A DNA stretch of 64,000 nucleotides from Stutzerimonas xanthomarina. GTDB taxonomy: Bacteria; Pseudomonadota; Gammaproteobacteria; Pseudomonadales; Pseudomonadaceae. The DNA lies in NCBI RefSeq assembly GCF_003935375.1, contig NZ_RHQM01000004.1:1-64000 (forward strand), given 5' to 3'. The notes beneath the pieces were generated by a model. That model worked only from the letters and a program-made list of their open reading frames with translations, did not search any database and was not told where the DNA came from. The translations under genes and the position numbers were made by a program. Below, piece after piece: positions 17,233-26,270 of the stretch. Every line of letters begins with the position of its first letter. Position 1 is the stretch's first letter.

Positions 17233-19527
17233 TTACAACAGCTCGAAACGCGCGCTTTGCACGGCCCGGGAATCGAGCCCCAGCTGCACTTCGAATTCAC
17301 CGGGTTCGGCCACGAAGTCGAGCCGGGCGTCATGGAACCTGAGGTCCTCCTCGCCCAGACTGAAGCGCACCACCCGCGTCTCGCCCGCCTCGAGGCTGAG
17401 CTTTTCGAAGCGTTTGAGCTCCTTGACCGGACGCACTGTGGAGCCGACCAGATCCTGCAAATAGAGCTGCACGACGGTCGCACCGGCGCGCGCGCCGCGG
17501 TTCTTTACCGTTACGCTGACCTCCAGGCGCTGCCCACGTTTCAATTTGCGCTGGGAAAGTTGCGGTTTGGACAGTTCGAAATCGGTATAGCTCAGGCCAT
17601 AGCCGAACGGGTACAGCGCCCCGTTGGGCTCCTCGAAATACTGCGAGGTGTAATTGCCCGGGCGACCCTCGACATAGGGACGGCCCAAGCGTGGATGGTT
17701 GTAGTAGGTGGGAATCTGCCCCACCGAACGCGGAAAGGAGATCGGCAGCTTGCCGGAGGGGTTGTGTGCGCCGAACAGCACGTCGGCAATGGCATTGCCG
17801 CCCTCGGTACCGGCAAACCAGGTTTCCAGCAGCGCATCGGCATGCTCCCTGACCCAGCCCAGCTGCAGCGGGCGACCATTCATCAGCACCACCACCAGCG
17901 GTTTGCCGGTGGCAACCAGGGCTTCGAGCAGCGCCTGCTGGCTGGCCGGCAAGGTCAGACTGGTCCGGCTGGACGATTCGTGGGACATGCCTCGGGCCTC
18001 GCCCAGGGCGGCGACAATCACATCGGCGTCGCGGGCTGCACCCAGCGCTTCGTCGATCATCGCCTGCGGCGACCGTGAATCCTGGACCACTTCCGGACGG
18101 TCCCAGTTGAGGAAATTCAGGTACTCGATCATGCCGGCATCGTCGGTCACGTTCGAGCCACGGGCATGGATGACCCGGCCGGACTCGCCAATCGCTGCCT
18201 CCAGGCCCTGGCGCAGCGTCACCGTCTGCGCGGCCACACCGGCGGCCGACCAGCTGCCGAGCATGTCGACATGGGAATCGGCCAGCGGGCCGATCAGGGC
18301 GATGCGGGCATCCTTGCGCAGCGGCAGGGTCTGCTCACGGTTCTCCAGCAGCACCAGCGACTCGCGCGCGACCTGGCGGGCCGCCTCGCGATGCAGGCGA
18401 CTTTCGGCATTGACCTCGGCAGGGTCGTCCGCCGCCCGGCCGATGCGGCGATAGGGATCATGGAACAGGCCGAGGTCGTACTTGGCGCCGAGGACGCGAG
18501 CGACCGCCTGGTCGATCAGTTCGATCGATACCTCGCCGCGCTCGACCAGGCCGGGCAGCTCCTGCAGATAGAGTGAGTCGTGCATGCTCAGGTCGATGCC
18601 CGCCTCGATCGCCAGGCGCGCGGCCTCGCGGCCATCACGGGCCACGCCATGGCGCAGCAGCTCGTCGATGGCACCGTGATCGCTGATGGTCAGCCCGCGA
18701 AAGCCCCAGTCGTCGCGCAACAGATCACGCAACAGCCAGCGGTTGGCGCTGGCTGGCACGCCGTTGACTGTGTTCAGCGCCACCATCACGCCACCAGCGC
18801 CGGCATCGACCGCCGCACGGTATGGCGGCAGGTAGTCCTGGTACATGCGCTGCGGGCTCATGTCGACCACGTTGTAGTCACGGCCGCCCTCCACCGCACC
18901 ATACAGGGCGAAGTGCTTGACGCTGGCCATCACGCTGTCCGCAGCGCTCAGGCGCTCGCCCTGATAGGCACGCACCAGCGTGCCGGCGATCTGCGATACC
19001 AGGTATGGATCCTCGCCGAAGCCTTCGGAGGTCCGGCCCCAGCGCGGGTCGCGGGTGATGTCGACCATCGGCGCGAAGGTCAGGTCGAGGCCGTCGGCAC
19101 TGGCCTCGATGGCTGATACGCGGCCGCTCAGGGCGATGGCCTCCAGATCCCAGCTCGATGCCAGGGCCAGGCTGATCGGGAAGATGGTGCGATGACCATG
19201 AACCACGTCGTAGGCGAAAAAGATCGGGATGCCCAGACGGCTGCGCAGGGCCGCGTCCTGCATGGGGCGGTTGTCGGCTCGGGTCACCGAATTGAAGGTG
19301 GCACCGATGCGGCCGGCCGCGATCTCCTCGACGATGCGCTCGCGTGGCATGTCGCCACCGATGCTGATCAGCCGCAGCTGGCCGATCTTCTCCGCCAGGG
19401 TCATGCGCTCGAGCAGGGTCTCGATCAGTGCCTGTCGGTCGTCCAGCGGCAGCGCCGGCGGCGCCGCGCAGGCGAAGGAGCCCATTGCGCTGGCAAGCAG
19501 GACAAACGGCAACAGCCTTTTCATCAT
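17233..19527 (-). CDS. bglX: periplasmic beta-glucosidase, glycoside hydrolase family 3 (BglX type)
   Basis: A 764-residue enzyme that removes terminal beta-linked glucose. A signal peptide (about 1-21) sends it to the periplasm. The GH3 barrel domain holds the catalytic nucleophile D283 in TISDHGAID, and KHFALYGA and DPRWGR are further GH3 marks. A GH3 C-terminal domain and a fibronectin-III-like domain (about 660-764) complete the BglX layout. It lies upstream of opgGH on the same strand, so a role in trimming periplasmic glucans is plausible but unproven. The start is one of two adjacent ATG codons. Confidence 0.92.
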   Translation of the reverse strand: MMKRLLPFVLLASAMGSFACAAPPALPLDDRQALIETLLERMTLAEKIGQLRLISIGGDMPRERIVEEIAAGRIGATFNSVTRADNRPMQDAALRSRLGIPIFFAYDVVHGHRTIFPISLALASSWDLEAIALSGRVSAIEASADGLDLTFAPMVDITRDPRWGRTSEGFGEDPYLVSQIAGTLVRAYQGERLSAADSVMASVKHFALYGAVEGGRDYNVVDMSPQRMYQDYLPPYRAAVDAGAGGVMVALNTVNGVPASANRWLLRDLLRDDWGFRGLTISDHGAIDELLRHGVARDGREAARLAIEAGIDLSMHDSLYLQELPGLVERGEVSIELIDQAVARVLGAKYDLGLFHDPYRRIGRAADDPAEVNAESRLHREAARQVARESLVLLENREQTLPLRKDARIALIGPLADSHVDMLGSWSAAGVAAQTVTLRQGLEAAIGESGRVIHARGSNVTDDAGMIEYLNFLNWDRPEVVQDSRSPQAMIDEALGAARDADVIVAALGEARGMSHESSSRTSLTLPASQQALLEALVATGKPLVVVLMNGRPLQLGWVREHADALLETWFAGTEGGNAIADVLFGAHNPSGKLPISFPRSVGQIPTYYNHPRLGRPYVEGRPGNYTSQYFEEPNGALYPFGYGLSYTDFELSKPQLSQRKLKRGQRLEVSVTVKNRGARAGATVVQLYLQDLVGSTVRPVKELKRFEKLSLEAGETRVVRFSLGEEDLRFHDARLDFVAEPGEFEVQLGLDSRAVQSARFELL

Positions 19528-19620
19528 CACAACCCATTCCCCTATCAACCGATCAGCCACACACAGGCACACCCATCGCGCCGGACATGAAGACCGATCG
19601 CCATGGGTTAGAGCGTTTTT

Positions 19621-20412
19621 TTAAAGTTCGATGGTGCCGTCGAGATACAGCACGGCCTGCCCGGCCACCATCACACGATCCGCTTCGACCCGGCAGTGCA
19701 GGATGCCCGTGCGCGCCGACGCCTGCAGCGCCACCAGTTCCTTGCGTCCCAGCCGCTCGGCCCAGTACGGCGCAAGCCCGGCATGGATGGAGCCGGTGAC
19801 CGGGTCCTCGTCGCCGCCGTTGGCTGGCCAGAAATAACGGGAGGCGAAATCCTGCTCGCTCCCCGGCGCGGTCACTACCACATCCAGTGGCGCCAGCGTG
19901 CGCAGTGCCTGCAGATCGGGCGCCAGCGCGCGCACCTGGTGCTCGTCGCGATAGACGGCGAACCACGCCTGGCGATTGCGCAGCACCGCTTCCGGCTCGC
20001 ACCCGAGCCCCTGCAACAACGCAGCCGGCGGCTCGGCAACGGGTTCCGGCGCACGATTGGGGAAGCTCATTTCCAGCAGACCGTCAGCCCGCCGCTGCAC
20101 GGTCAGATCGCCCACGGCAGCGGCGCGAAAGGTCAGCGGCGCCTGGGCCAGCCCCTGCTCCAGCAGCACGAACGCACTGGCCAGCGTGGCGTGGCCGCAG
20201 AAATCGATTTCGGTGAGCGGCGAGAACCAGCGGATGTAAAAGGCCCCGTCCGCCTCGCGAACGAAGAAGGCCGTCTCGGAAAGGTTGTTCTCGGCGGCGA
20301 TGGCTTGCATCAGCTCGTCCGCCAGCCAGGCCTGCAAGGGGATCACCGCCGCGGGATTGCCCCGGAAACGTTCAGCGGTGAAAGCATCGACCTGGAACAT
20401 CCGCAATTTCAT
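19621..20412 (-). CDS. PhzF-family isomerase-like protein
   Basis: The 263-residue protein has the two-lobed PhzF/diaminopimelate-epimerase-like fold. Marks are FQVDAFTAERFRGNPAAV at the start, the catalytic Glu region NLSETAFF (E about 45) and DFCGHATLASA, with GSIHAGLAPYWAERLG in the second lobe. Only the phenazine enzyme has a known reaction; most chromosomal relatives, including this one, have no assigned substrate. No phenazine genes are nearby. ATG 20412 matches the conserved N terminus; the longer frame adds unrelated residues. Confidence 0.88.
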   Translation of the reverse strand: MKLRMFQVDAFTAERFRGNPAAVIPLQAWLADELMQAIAAENNLSETAFFVREADGAFYIRWFSPLTEIDFCGHATLASAFVLLEQGLAQAPLTFRAAAVGDLTVQRRADGLLEMSFPNRAPEPVAEPPAALLQGLGCEPEAVLRNRQAWFAVYRDEHQVRALAPDLQALRTLAPLDVVVTAPGSEQDFASRYFWPANGGDEDPVTGSIHAGLAPYWAERLGRKELVALQASARTGILHCRVEADRVMVAGQAVLYLDGTIEL

Positions 20413-20544
20413 GGTTTGCACCCTGTGCACGGTCAAGCGACCGCCGCCTACTCTAACGGGCCTGACGGGGTGCTAGCCAGTGGCGCGTGAGGGCTGAAGG
20501 GCCCGGAATCCGTCCTTTTCATCTACTTGCGACGGCGCCGCACA

Positions 20545-21255
20545 TCAGCCCAGGGCAAACGGCAGCAGCAACGCGATCAGAATGCCCAACAGACTCATGC
20601 CCAGCGCAGCGAAGGCGCCGCATTCGTCACCCTCCTCCAGCGCCCTGGCGGTACCGATGGCATGGGCGTTGAGGCCATAGCTCAGGCCGCGCGCGGCGGG
20701 ATGCTCGACGCCTGCCCAGCCGAGGAGCAACGGTCCCAGCGCGGTGCCGATGACCCCGGTGAGCATGACGAATATCGCCGCCAGCGAGGCCAGGCCACCG
20801 AGTTGCTCGGCCACCAGCATGGCGATGGGCATCGTCGCGGACTTCGGCGCCAGGCTCATCAGCACCGGCAGCTCTGCGCCCAGCGTCCAGGCGATCGCCA
20901 GCGTCAGTACCACGCTGAGCACGCCGCCGACCGCCAAGGTGATGACGATCGGCCAGAACAGCTGCTGGATACGCTTGAGATGTCGATGCAGCGGCACCGC
21001 CAGCGCCACGGTGGCAGGCCCCAGCAGCATGGCGACCAGCGCAGCGCCGTCGCGGTAGCGCGCGTAGTCCAGGTCCACCAGGGTCAGCGTGCCAACCACC
21101 AATAGCATGCCCACCATCACCGGTTGCAGCACCAGCCAGCCGCTGCGGCGATAGAGCATCAGCGCCAGCTGAAAGGCGATCAGCGTAAGTGCCACGGCGA
21201 ACAAAGGATGGACCACGACCGCCGCCCAGGCGGTGCGCCAATCGAGTAACGTCAT
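20545..21255 (-). CDS. LrgB/CidB family membrane protein
   Basis: A 236-residue protein with seven or so hydrophobic helices and the family signature SLAPKSATMPIAM and ARGLSYGLNAHAIGTARALE. LrgB/CidB proteins pair with LrgA/CidA holin-like partners and influence murein hydrolase activity or export of small metabolites. The start overlaps the stop of the CidA-type gene by four bases, so both are translated together. No LysR or LytSR regulator is adjacent. Confidence 0.9.
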   Translation of the reverse strand: MTLLDWRTAWAAVVVHPLFAVALTLIAFQLALMLYRRSGWLVLQPVMVGMLLVVGTLTLVDLDYARYRDGAALVAMLLGPATVALAVPLHRHLKRIQQLFWPIVITLAVGGVLSVVLTLAIAWTLGAELPVLMSLAPKSATMPIAMLVAEQLGGLASLAAIFVMLTGVIGTALGPLLLGWAGVEHPAARGLSYGLNAHAIGTARALEEGDECGAFAALGMSLLGILIALLLPFALG

Positions 21256-21617
21256 GCCTGATCCTCCCGCTGGCGGTCGAGTCGGCTGATCAGCCGCTGC
21301 ATCAGCCAGCCGCAGAACGGCACCGTGATCAGCAGCGACAACACCAGGCCGGCGGCGATCGCTGGCAGATCATCCAGCAGTGCGCCAGCGCTGGTCATGA
21401 TGCCGGCGGCCGGCACGATCAGCAGCAGCGGCAGATACTGCAGCAGCAAGGCCGCCGTCTTCTCCAGCGACTCCGGAATGCTGCGGCGCAATAGCAACAG
21501 GCCGAACAGCAACAACATGCCGATGATCGGCCCCGGCAGTGCCGGCAACAGCACCAGGTTGATCAGATTGCCGAGCAGCTGCAGCAGCACGAGCCAGGTC
21601 AGGCCTTGGAGAATCAT
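21252..21617 (-). CDS. CidA/LrgA family holin-like protein
   Basis: A 121-residue protein of four hydrophobic helices with the family pattern LPGPIIGMLLLF and a central LQYLPLLLIVPAAGIM segment. CidA/LrgA proteins form small membrane oligomers and act with the LrgB-type partner encoded next. ATG 21617 is chosen because GGAG lies eight bases upstream and homologues begin at this point; the longer frame adds polar residues. Possible roles are control of autolysis or pyruvate/acetate transport, as known for other members. Confidence 0.88.
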   Translation of the reverse strand: MILQGLTWLVLLQLLGNLINLVLLPALPGPIIGMLLLFGLLLLRRSIPESLEKTAALLLQYLPLLLIVPAAGIMTSAGALLDDLPAIAAGLVLSLLITVPFCGWLMQRLISRLDRQREDQA

Positions 21618-21917
21618 CGGCGGTGCTCCCTCGGCAGCATTGGATGAGTCATGCGTTCGCTCCTCTTCATTCGGCAAAAGGTCTCGACTATGGCCGGCCT
21701 GGCGGCGACAGAACAGCATCAGATGCACACGAAAAAAGCGGGTCAGTCGATCCCGACAGCTTCCGCTGATGCAGGTCAACGCCTAGCGATGCCTGCGTTC
21801 CGACAGCGCTGCCGCGCCCGATCTGATCCGTATTTAGCCGTCACATCTGAGTCTGTTATGCATGAGCCTTGACGGGGATCATCCGCCTCGCCTGAACTGC
21901 CTATGGGGCGAAAGCCA
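21618..21917. other. 300-base intergenic region between cidA-type gene and ccoG
   Basis: No gene is supported. It must hold the divergent promoters of both units. An FNR/ANR-like sequence, TTGAC-GGGG-ATCAT (21869-21882), lies 35 bases before the ccoG start, with one mismatch in each half-site, but its position would put transcription start at the ATG. I see no terminator or repeat. Confidence 0.4.
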
Positions 21918-23335
21918 ATGACCGACCGCATACCCGCGCGGATCATCGAAACCGTTGATCCCAGCCAGCCGATCCGCCTGACGCCCGCCCAGAGCGGCGG
22001 GCCCATCCACACGCGCAGTTTCAGCGGACGTTTCCGCAACCTGCGCCTGTTGGGCGGCGCCCTGCTGATGCTGCTCTACTTCGGCACCGTCTGGCTGAAT
22101 TGGAACGGGCGTCAGGCGGTGCTGTGGGACCTAGACCGGCAGCAGTTCCACATCTTCGGCGCCACCTTCTGGCCGCAGGATTTCATCCTGCTCTCGGCGA
22201 TCCTGATCATCGCCGCGTTCGGCCTGTTCTTCATCACCGTGCTGGCCGGGCGCATCTGGTGCGGCTACGCCTGCCCGCAGAGCACCTGGACCTGGATGTT
22301 CATGTGGGTGGAAAAGGTCACCGAGGGTGATCGCCTGCAGCGCATCAAGCTCGATGCTGCACCCTGGTCCGCCGTCAAGCTGCTGCGCCGTGCCGCCAAG
22401 CACACGCTGTGGCTGGCCATCAGCCTGGCCACGGCGCTGGCCTTCGTCGGCTATTTCACCCCGGTACGCGAGCTGGTGGCCGACCTTGCCCGCTTCGAGG
22501 TCGGTGCCACCACCGCCTTCTGGCTGCTGTTCTTCACCGCCGCGACCTACATCAACGCCGGCTGGCTGCGCGAACAGGTGTGCCTGCATATGTGCCCCTA
22601 CTCGCGCTTCCAGAGCGTGATGTTCGACGCCGACACCCTGCTGGTCTCCTACGACACAGCCCGCGGCGAGAACCGCGGTGCCCGGCGCAAGGGCAGTGAT
22701 CCGCGAGCACAGGGCCTCGGTGACTGCGTCGACTGCACGCTGTGCGTGCAGGTCTGCCCCACCGGCATCGACATCCGCGACGGCCTGCAGCTGGACTGCA
22801 TCAGCTGCGGCGCCTGCATCGACGTCTGCGACAGCGTCATGGACCGGATGGGTTACGCCCGCGGCCTGCTGCGCTACACCTCCGAGCGCGCACTCAAGGG
22901 CGGCGCCACCCGCCTCTTGCGTCCGCGGCTGATCGGTTATGCCGTGGCGATGACAGCGATGATCGCCGCCTTCATCTGGGCACTGGACGCGCGGCCGCAG
23001 CTGCAGCTGGACGTCACCCGCGACCGCACCCTGTACCGCGAGAACATGCAGGGGCAGATCGAGAACATGTACCGCCTCAAGCTGATCAACAAGACCCAGC
23101 AGCCGCGGCGCTACGCGCTGGCATTGGAAGACGGGCCGTTCGCGCTGCAAGGCCCGCGCGAGATTGCCCTGGCCCCGGGCGAGACGCCGATCTGCCGGTC
23201 AGCGTGGCGCTGCTCGACAACGCCCGCGACTTCAGCCGTGAGCTGCGCTTCGAGGTCAGCGACATGGCCGAGCCGAGCAGTCGGGTGAGTACACCGAGCA
23301 CCTTCGTCGCCCCCATCGCGGCGCTACGCCAGTAG
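21918..23335 (+). CDS. ccoG: CcoG (FixG), cytochrome c oxidase accessory protein, frameshifted near the 3' end
   Basis: CcoG is a membrane Cu/Fe-S protein that helps deliver copper to cbb3 oxidase. TM helices occur near residues 40-60, 85-105, 155-180 and 190-205. CGYACPQSTW precedes two [4Fe-4S] motifs (CVDCTLCVQVCP and CISCGACIDVCD). The open frame breaks at 23185-23188: GAGACGCCGATCTG should read with one more G to give Glu-Thr-Ala-Asp-Leu and then the expected FixG C-terminal Ig-like tail ending IAALRQ. Read literally, the protein stops at 23288 with a wrong tail of about 34 residues. Restored length is 472. Confidence 0.88.
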
Positions 23336-23369
23336 ACTGGCCATGCCCAACCGCCACGGCCCGGACACG

Positions 23370-24779
23370 ATGAAGCGCTACGAGAAATTCGCCGACGAGA
23401 TTGCCGAACTGATACGCAGCGGCGTGCTCGCGCCGGGAGAAAAGGTGCCCTCGGTGCGCCACGCCAGCCGCACCTACGGCGTCAGCCCGTCCACCGTGTT
23501 CCAGGCCTACTACCTGCTGGAGGACCGCGGGCTGATTCAGGCACGGGCGCGCTCGGGCTATTTCGTCCGCGAACATGCCAAGCGCCCGTTGCACGAGCCG
23601 GACATCAGCAGCCGTCCGGCGGAAACCACCGATGTCGGCGTCAGCGAGCTGGTGTTCTCGGTGCTCGCCTCGCTGCGCGACCCGGCCACGGTGCCCTTCG
23701 GTTCGGCCTTCCCCAGTCCCGAGCTATTTCCCCTGCAGCGCCTGGCGCGCTCGATGGCGCAAAGCGTGCGCGATATGCCGGCACGCGAAGTGATCGCTGA
23801 GATGACCGCTGGCAACCCGGACCTGCGCCGGCAGATCGCCCTGCGCTACATGGTCAGCGGCGTGATGCTGCCGATGGACGAACTGGTGATCACCACCGGT
23901 GCGATGGAGGCTCTGAACCTCTGCCTGCAGGTGGTAACCGAACCGGGCGATCTGGTAGCCATCGAGGCGCCAGCGTTTTACGCCACGCTGCAGGTACTGG
24001 AGCGACTCAAGCTCAAGGCGGTGGAGATTCCGGTACACCCGCGCGAAGGCATCGACCTCGACACCCTCGCCGACCGCCTCGCGCACCTGCCGATCAAGGC
24101 CTGCTGGTTCATGAGCAGCCTGCAGAACCCGCTGGGCGCGAGCATGGGCGAGGCGAAGAAGCAGCAGCTGTACGAGCTGTTGCAGCGCCATCAGGTGCCG
24201 CTGATCGAGGACGACGTCTACGCCGAGCTGTACTTCACCCGCGAGCCCCCAAAACCGGTGAAGAGCCATGATCGCGAAGGCCTGGTGATGCACTGCGGCT
24301 CGTTCTCCAAGAGCCTGGCACCCGGATACCGGGTCGGCTGGGTCGCTGGCGGCCGCTACGCCGAGCAGATCGCCCGGCTCAAGCTGATGACCACCATCTC
24401 CCCTTCCGTGCCGGCACAGGCCGCCATCGCCGATTACCTGCAGCATGGCGGCTACGACCGTCACCTGCGCAAGCTGCGTCACGCGCTGGAGATGCAGCAG
24501 GGTGCGATGCTCGCGTCCGCCGCCCGCCATTTCCCTGCGAGCACGCGGGTCACGCGGCCCAGTGGCGGCTACTTTCTGTGGTTCGAATTTCCCGAGCAGG
24601 TGGACTCGCTGCAGCTCCTGCAACTGGCGCTGGCCCAGGGCATCAGCCTGGCACCGGGGCCGATCTTCTCGGCGACCCAGCGCTTTCGCAACTGCGCGCG
24701 GCTGAATCACGGCCATCCATGGGACGCCCGCAGCGAGCAGGCGATGGAGTTGCTGGGCAGGATGCTGAAGTCATTCTGA
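23370..24779 (+). CDS. MocR-type transcriptional regulator (GntR domain fused to aminotransferase)
   Basis: A 469-residue protein: GntR winged helix at about 1-70 (EIAELIRSGVLAPGEKVPSVR, YGVSPSTVFQAYYLLEDRGLI) joined to a fold-type I PLP aminotransferase domain (about 100-469). K314 in GSFSKSLAPGYRVGW is the PLP lysine. MocR regulators bind DNA and sense PLP-linked amino compounds. It follows ccoG closely on the same strand, so the target is not shown by a divergent gene. ATG 23343 is an alternative start; neither has a strong ribosome site. Confidence 0.88.
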   Translation: MKRYEKFADEIAELIRSGVLAPGEKVPSVRHASRTYGVSPSTVFQAYYLLEDRGLIQARARSGYFVREHAKRPLHEPDISSRPAETTDVGVSELVFSVLASLRDPATVPFGSAFPSPELFPLQRLARSMAQSVRDMPAREVIAEMTAGNPDLRRQIALRYMVSGVMLPMDELVITTGAMEALNLCLQVVTEPGDLVAIEAPAFYATLQVLERLKLKAVEIPVHPREGIDLDTLADRLAHLPIKACWFMSSLQNPLGASMGEAKKQQLYELLQRHQVPLIEDDVYAELYFTREPPKPVKSHDREGLVMHCGSFSKSLAPGYRVGWVAGGRYAEQIARLKLMTTISPSVPAQAAIADYLQHGGYDRHLRKLRHALEMQQGAMLASAARHFPASTRVTRPSGGYFLWFEFPEQVDSLQLLQLALAQGISLAPGPIFSATQRFRNCARLNHGHPWDARSEQAMELLGRMLKSF

Positions 24780-24797
24780 AGCACTGTGCCGAGATGT

Positions 24798-26210
24798 TCA
24801 GTCGCAGTCCTGTGGCTGTCCGCCTCGGGCCTTCATCAAGTACATGCGTTCATCGGCCTGCTTGAGCAGCTGCGCCTCCGCCTCACCGTCCTCCGGATAG
24901 AGCGCGGTGCCTATACTCAAGCCGATTGCGAGGTCATGCCCGGCAACACGCATTGGCTGCTTGAAGGCGCTGCGGATCTTGTCGACCACATGGCGCGCGT
25001 CCTCCGCCTCTGCGATGTTTTCCAGCAGCACCACGAACTCGTCGCCTCCCAGCCGCGCGACGGTATCGGTGTCGCGCACGCAGTGCGTGAGGCGATCGGC
25101 CACTGCGCGCAGCAGTTGGTCGCCGCCGCTGTGGCCGTAGGTATCGTTGACCTGCTTGAAGCGATCCAGATCCACGTAGAGCAATGCGACACGTCCACCA
25201 TTGCGCCGTACCCGCGCCAGCGCCGTGTCCAGGCGATCGCGAAAACAGGCGCGGTTCGGCAGGCCGGTGAGTTCGTCGTACTGCGCCATCCGGTGCAGGC
25301 GCGCATACAGCTGCTTGCGCTCGATTGCCGTTACCACCTGAGTGGAGACGAACTGCAGCAGCTCTTGATCCTTCTCGGCGTAGGGAGCCGCCGTGCTCTT
25401 GAGCATCAGCACGCCGATGCCCCCCTCGCTCGAGTTGAGCGGTACACCCAGCCACCAGGCGTGGGTATCCCCGTCGCTGAGCGGAAGCGCCAGCGCAGGC
25501 ATCGAGTCCGCATTGAAGCGCAACGGTTGCGCGCCGTGTAGAACGGAAAAACGCAGGGACGCCGCGGGCTCCATGGGGAGGCTGGTCGAGTCGAGCGCCA
25601 GCGCCTGGTAGGGATAAGTCAGCTCGCCGCTGGCAGCATTGCGGATGGCGACGATGAAATCGTCCACCGGCAGGAGCTGAGCGATGGTCAGATGAATCTG
25701 CTGATACAGCGCGGCGAGGTCCTTGGCGCCGTGCGCCGCCTCAGAGATCGAATAGAGTGCCGCCTGCATCGCTTCGGACTGCTTGCGCTGGGTGATATCG
25801 CGCGCCACACCAATACGCAACTTGCTGTCCGCTGACCAGCAGGCTGACCACATGATGTGCGCCACACTGCCGTCCTTACGCACATAGCGGTTCTCGAAGT
25901 GCAGCAGCGGCTGATCGGCCATGACCTCACCGGCGGCAGCCATGGTTCTGGCACGGTCTTCGGGATAGACCATCTCGATCATCTGCTTGCCCACCATCTC
26001 CTCCGGCTTGTAGCCGAAGATGCGCTCGCAGGCGGCGCTGACATAAACCAGATGGCCTTGCGCATCGACCACGCAGATGGCATCCAGCAGCAGATCGATG
26101 ACACTCGCCAGGGGCGCGCAGCTATCCGTCTTCACAGCGGCAGACCTACTTCGGCCATTGGGCACGGGCCGAGCGATCGGGGCAGCGCCGTCACGCGGCT
26201 GATCGCTCAT
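24798..26210 (-). CDS. diguanylate cyclase with PAS and GAF-like sensor domains
   Basis: A 470-residue cytoplasmic protein. A PAS domain (about 35-145, with ICVVDAQGHLVYVS and a PAC segment ending RDITQRK) is followed by a GAF-like domain (about 150-295) and a GGDEF domain (about 305-465). The active site GGDEF (388-392) is intact and is preceded by an RxxD inhibitory site (RDTD, 379-382), so it should make c-di-GMP with product inhibition. No EAL domain is present. It is third in a unit behind a GST and a degenerate MBL-like protein, 60 bases after the latter. The sensed signal is unknown. Confidence 0.9.
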   Translation of the reverse strand: MSDQPRDGAAPIARPVPNGRSRSAAVKTDSCAPLASVIDLLLDAICVVDAQGHLVYVSAACERIFGYKPEEMVGKQMIEMVYPEDRARTMAAAGEVMADQPLLHFENRYVRKDGSVAHIMWSACWSADSKLRIGVARDITQRKQSEAMQAALYSISEAAHGAKDLAALYQQIHLTIAQLLPVDDFIVAIRNAASGELTYPYQALALDSTSLPMEPAASLRFSVLHGAQPLRFNADSMPALALPLSDGDTHAWWLGVPLNSSEGGIGVLMLKSTAAPYAEKDQELLQFVSTQVVTAIERKQLYARLHRMAQYDELTGLPNRACFRDRLDTALARVRRNGGRVALLYVDLDRFKQVNDTYGHSGGDQLLRAVADRLTHCVRDTDTVARLGGDEFVVLLENIAEAEDARHVVDKIRSAFKQPMRVAGHDLAIGLSIGTALYPEDGEAEAQLLKQADERMYLMKARGGQPQDCD

Positions 26211-26270
26211 TCCCACATCCTAAGCATCGCCCAAAACCAGACTGACCGCGGTGTTTATTTCAGCGGCGCC

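Noticed and set aside
21869..21882. FNR/ANR-like site TTGAC-GGGG-ATCAT before ccoG
   Set aside because: ANR control of cco assembly genes is plausible, but each half-site has a mismatch and a class II spacing would put the transcription start on the start codon. Kept only as a note.
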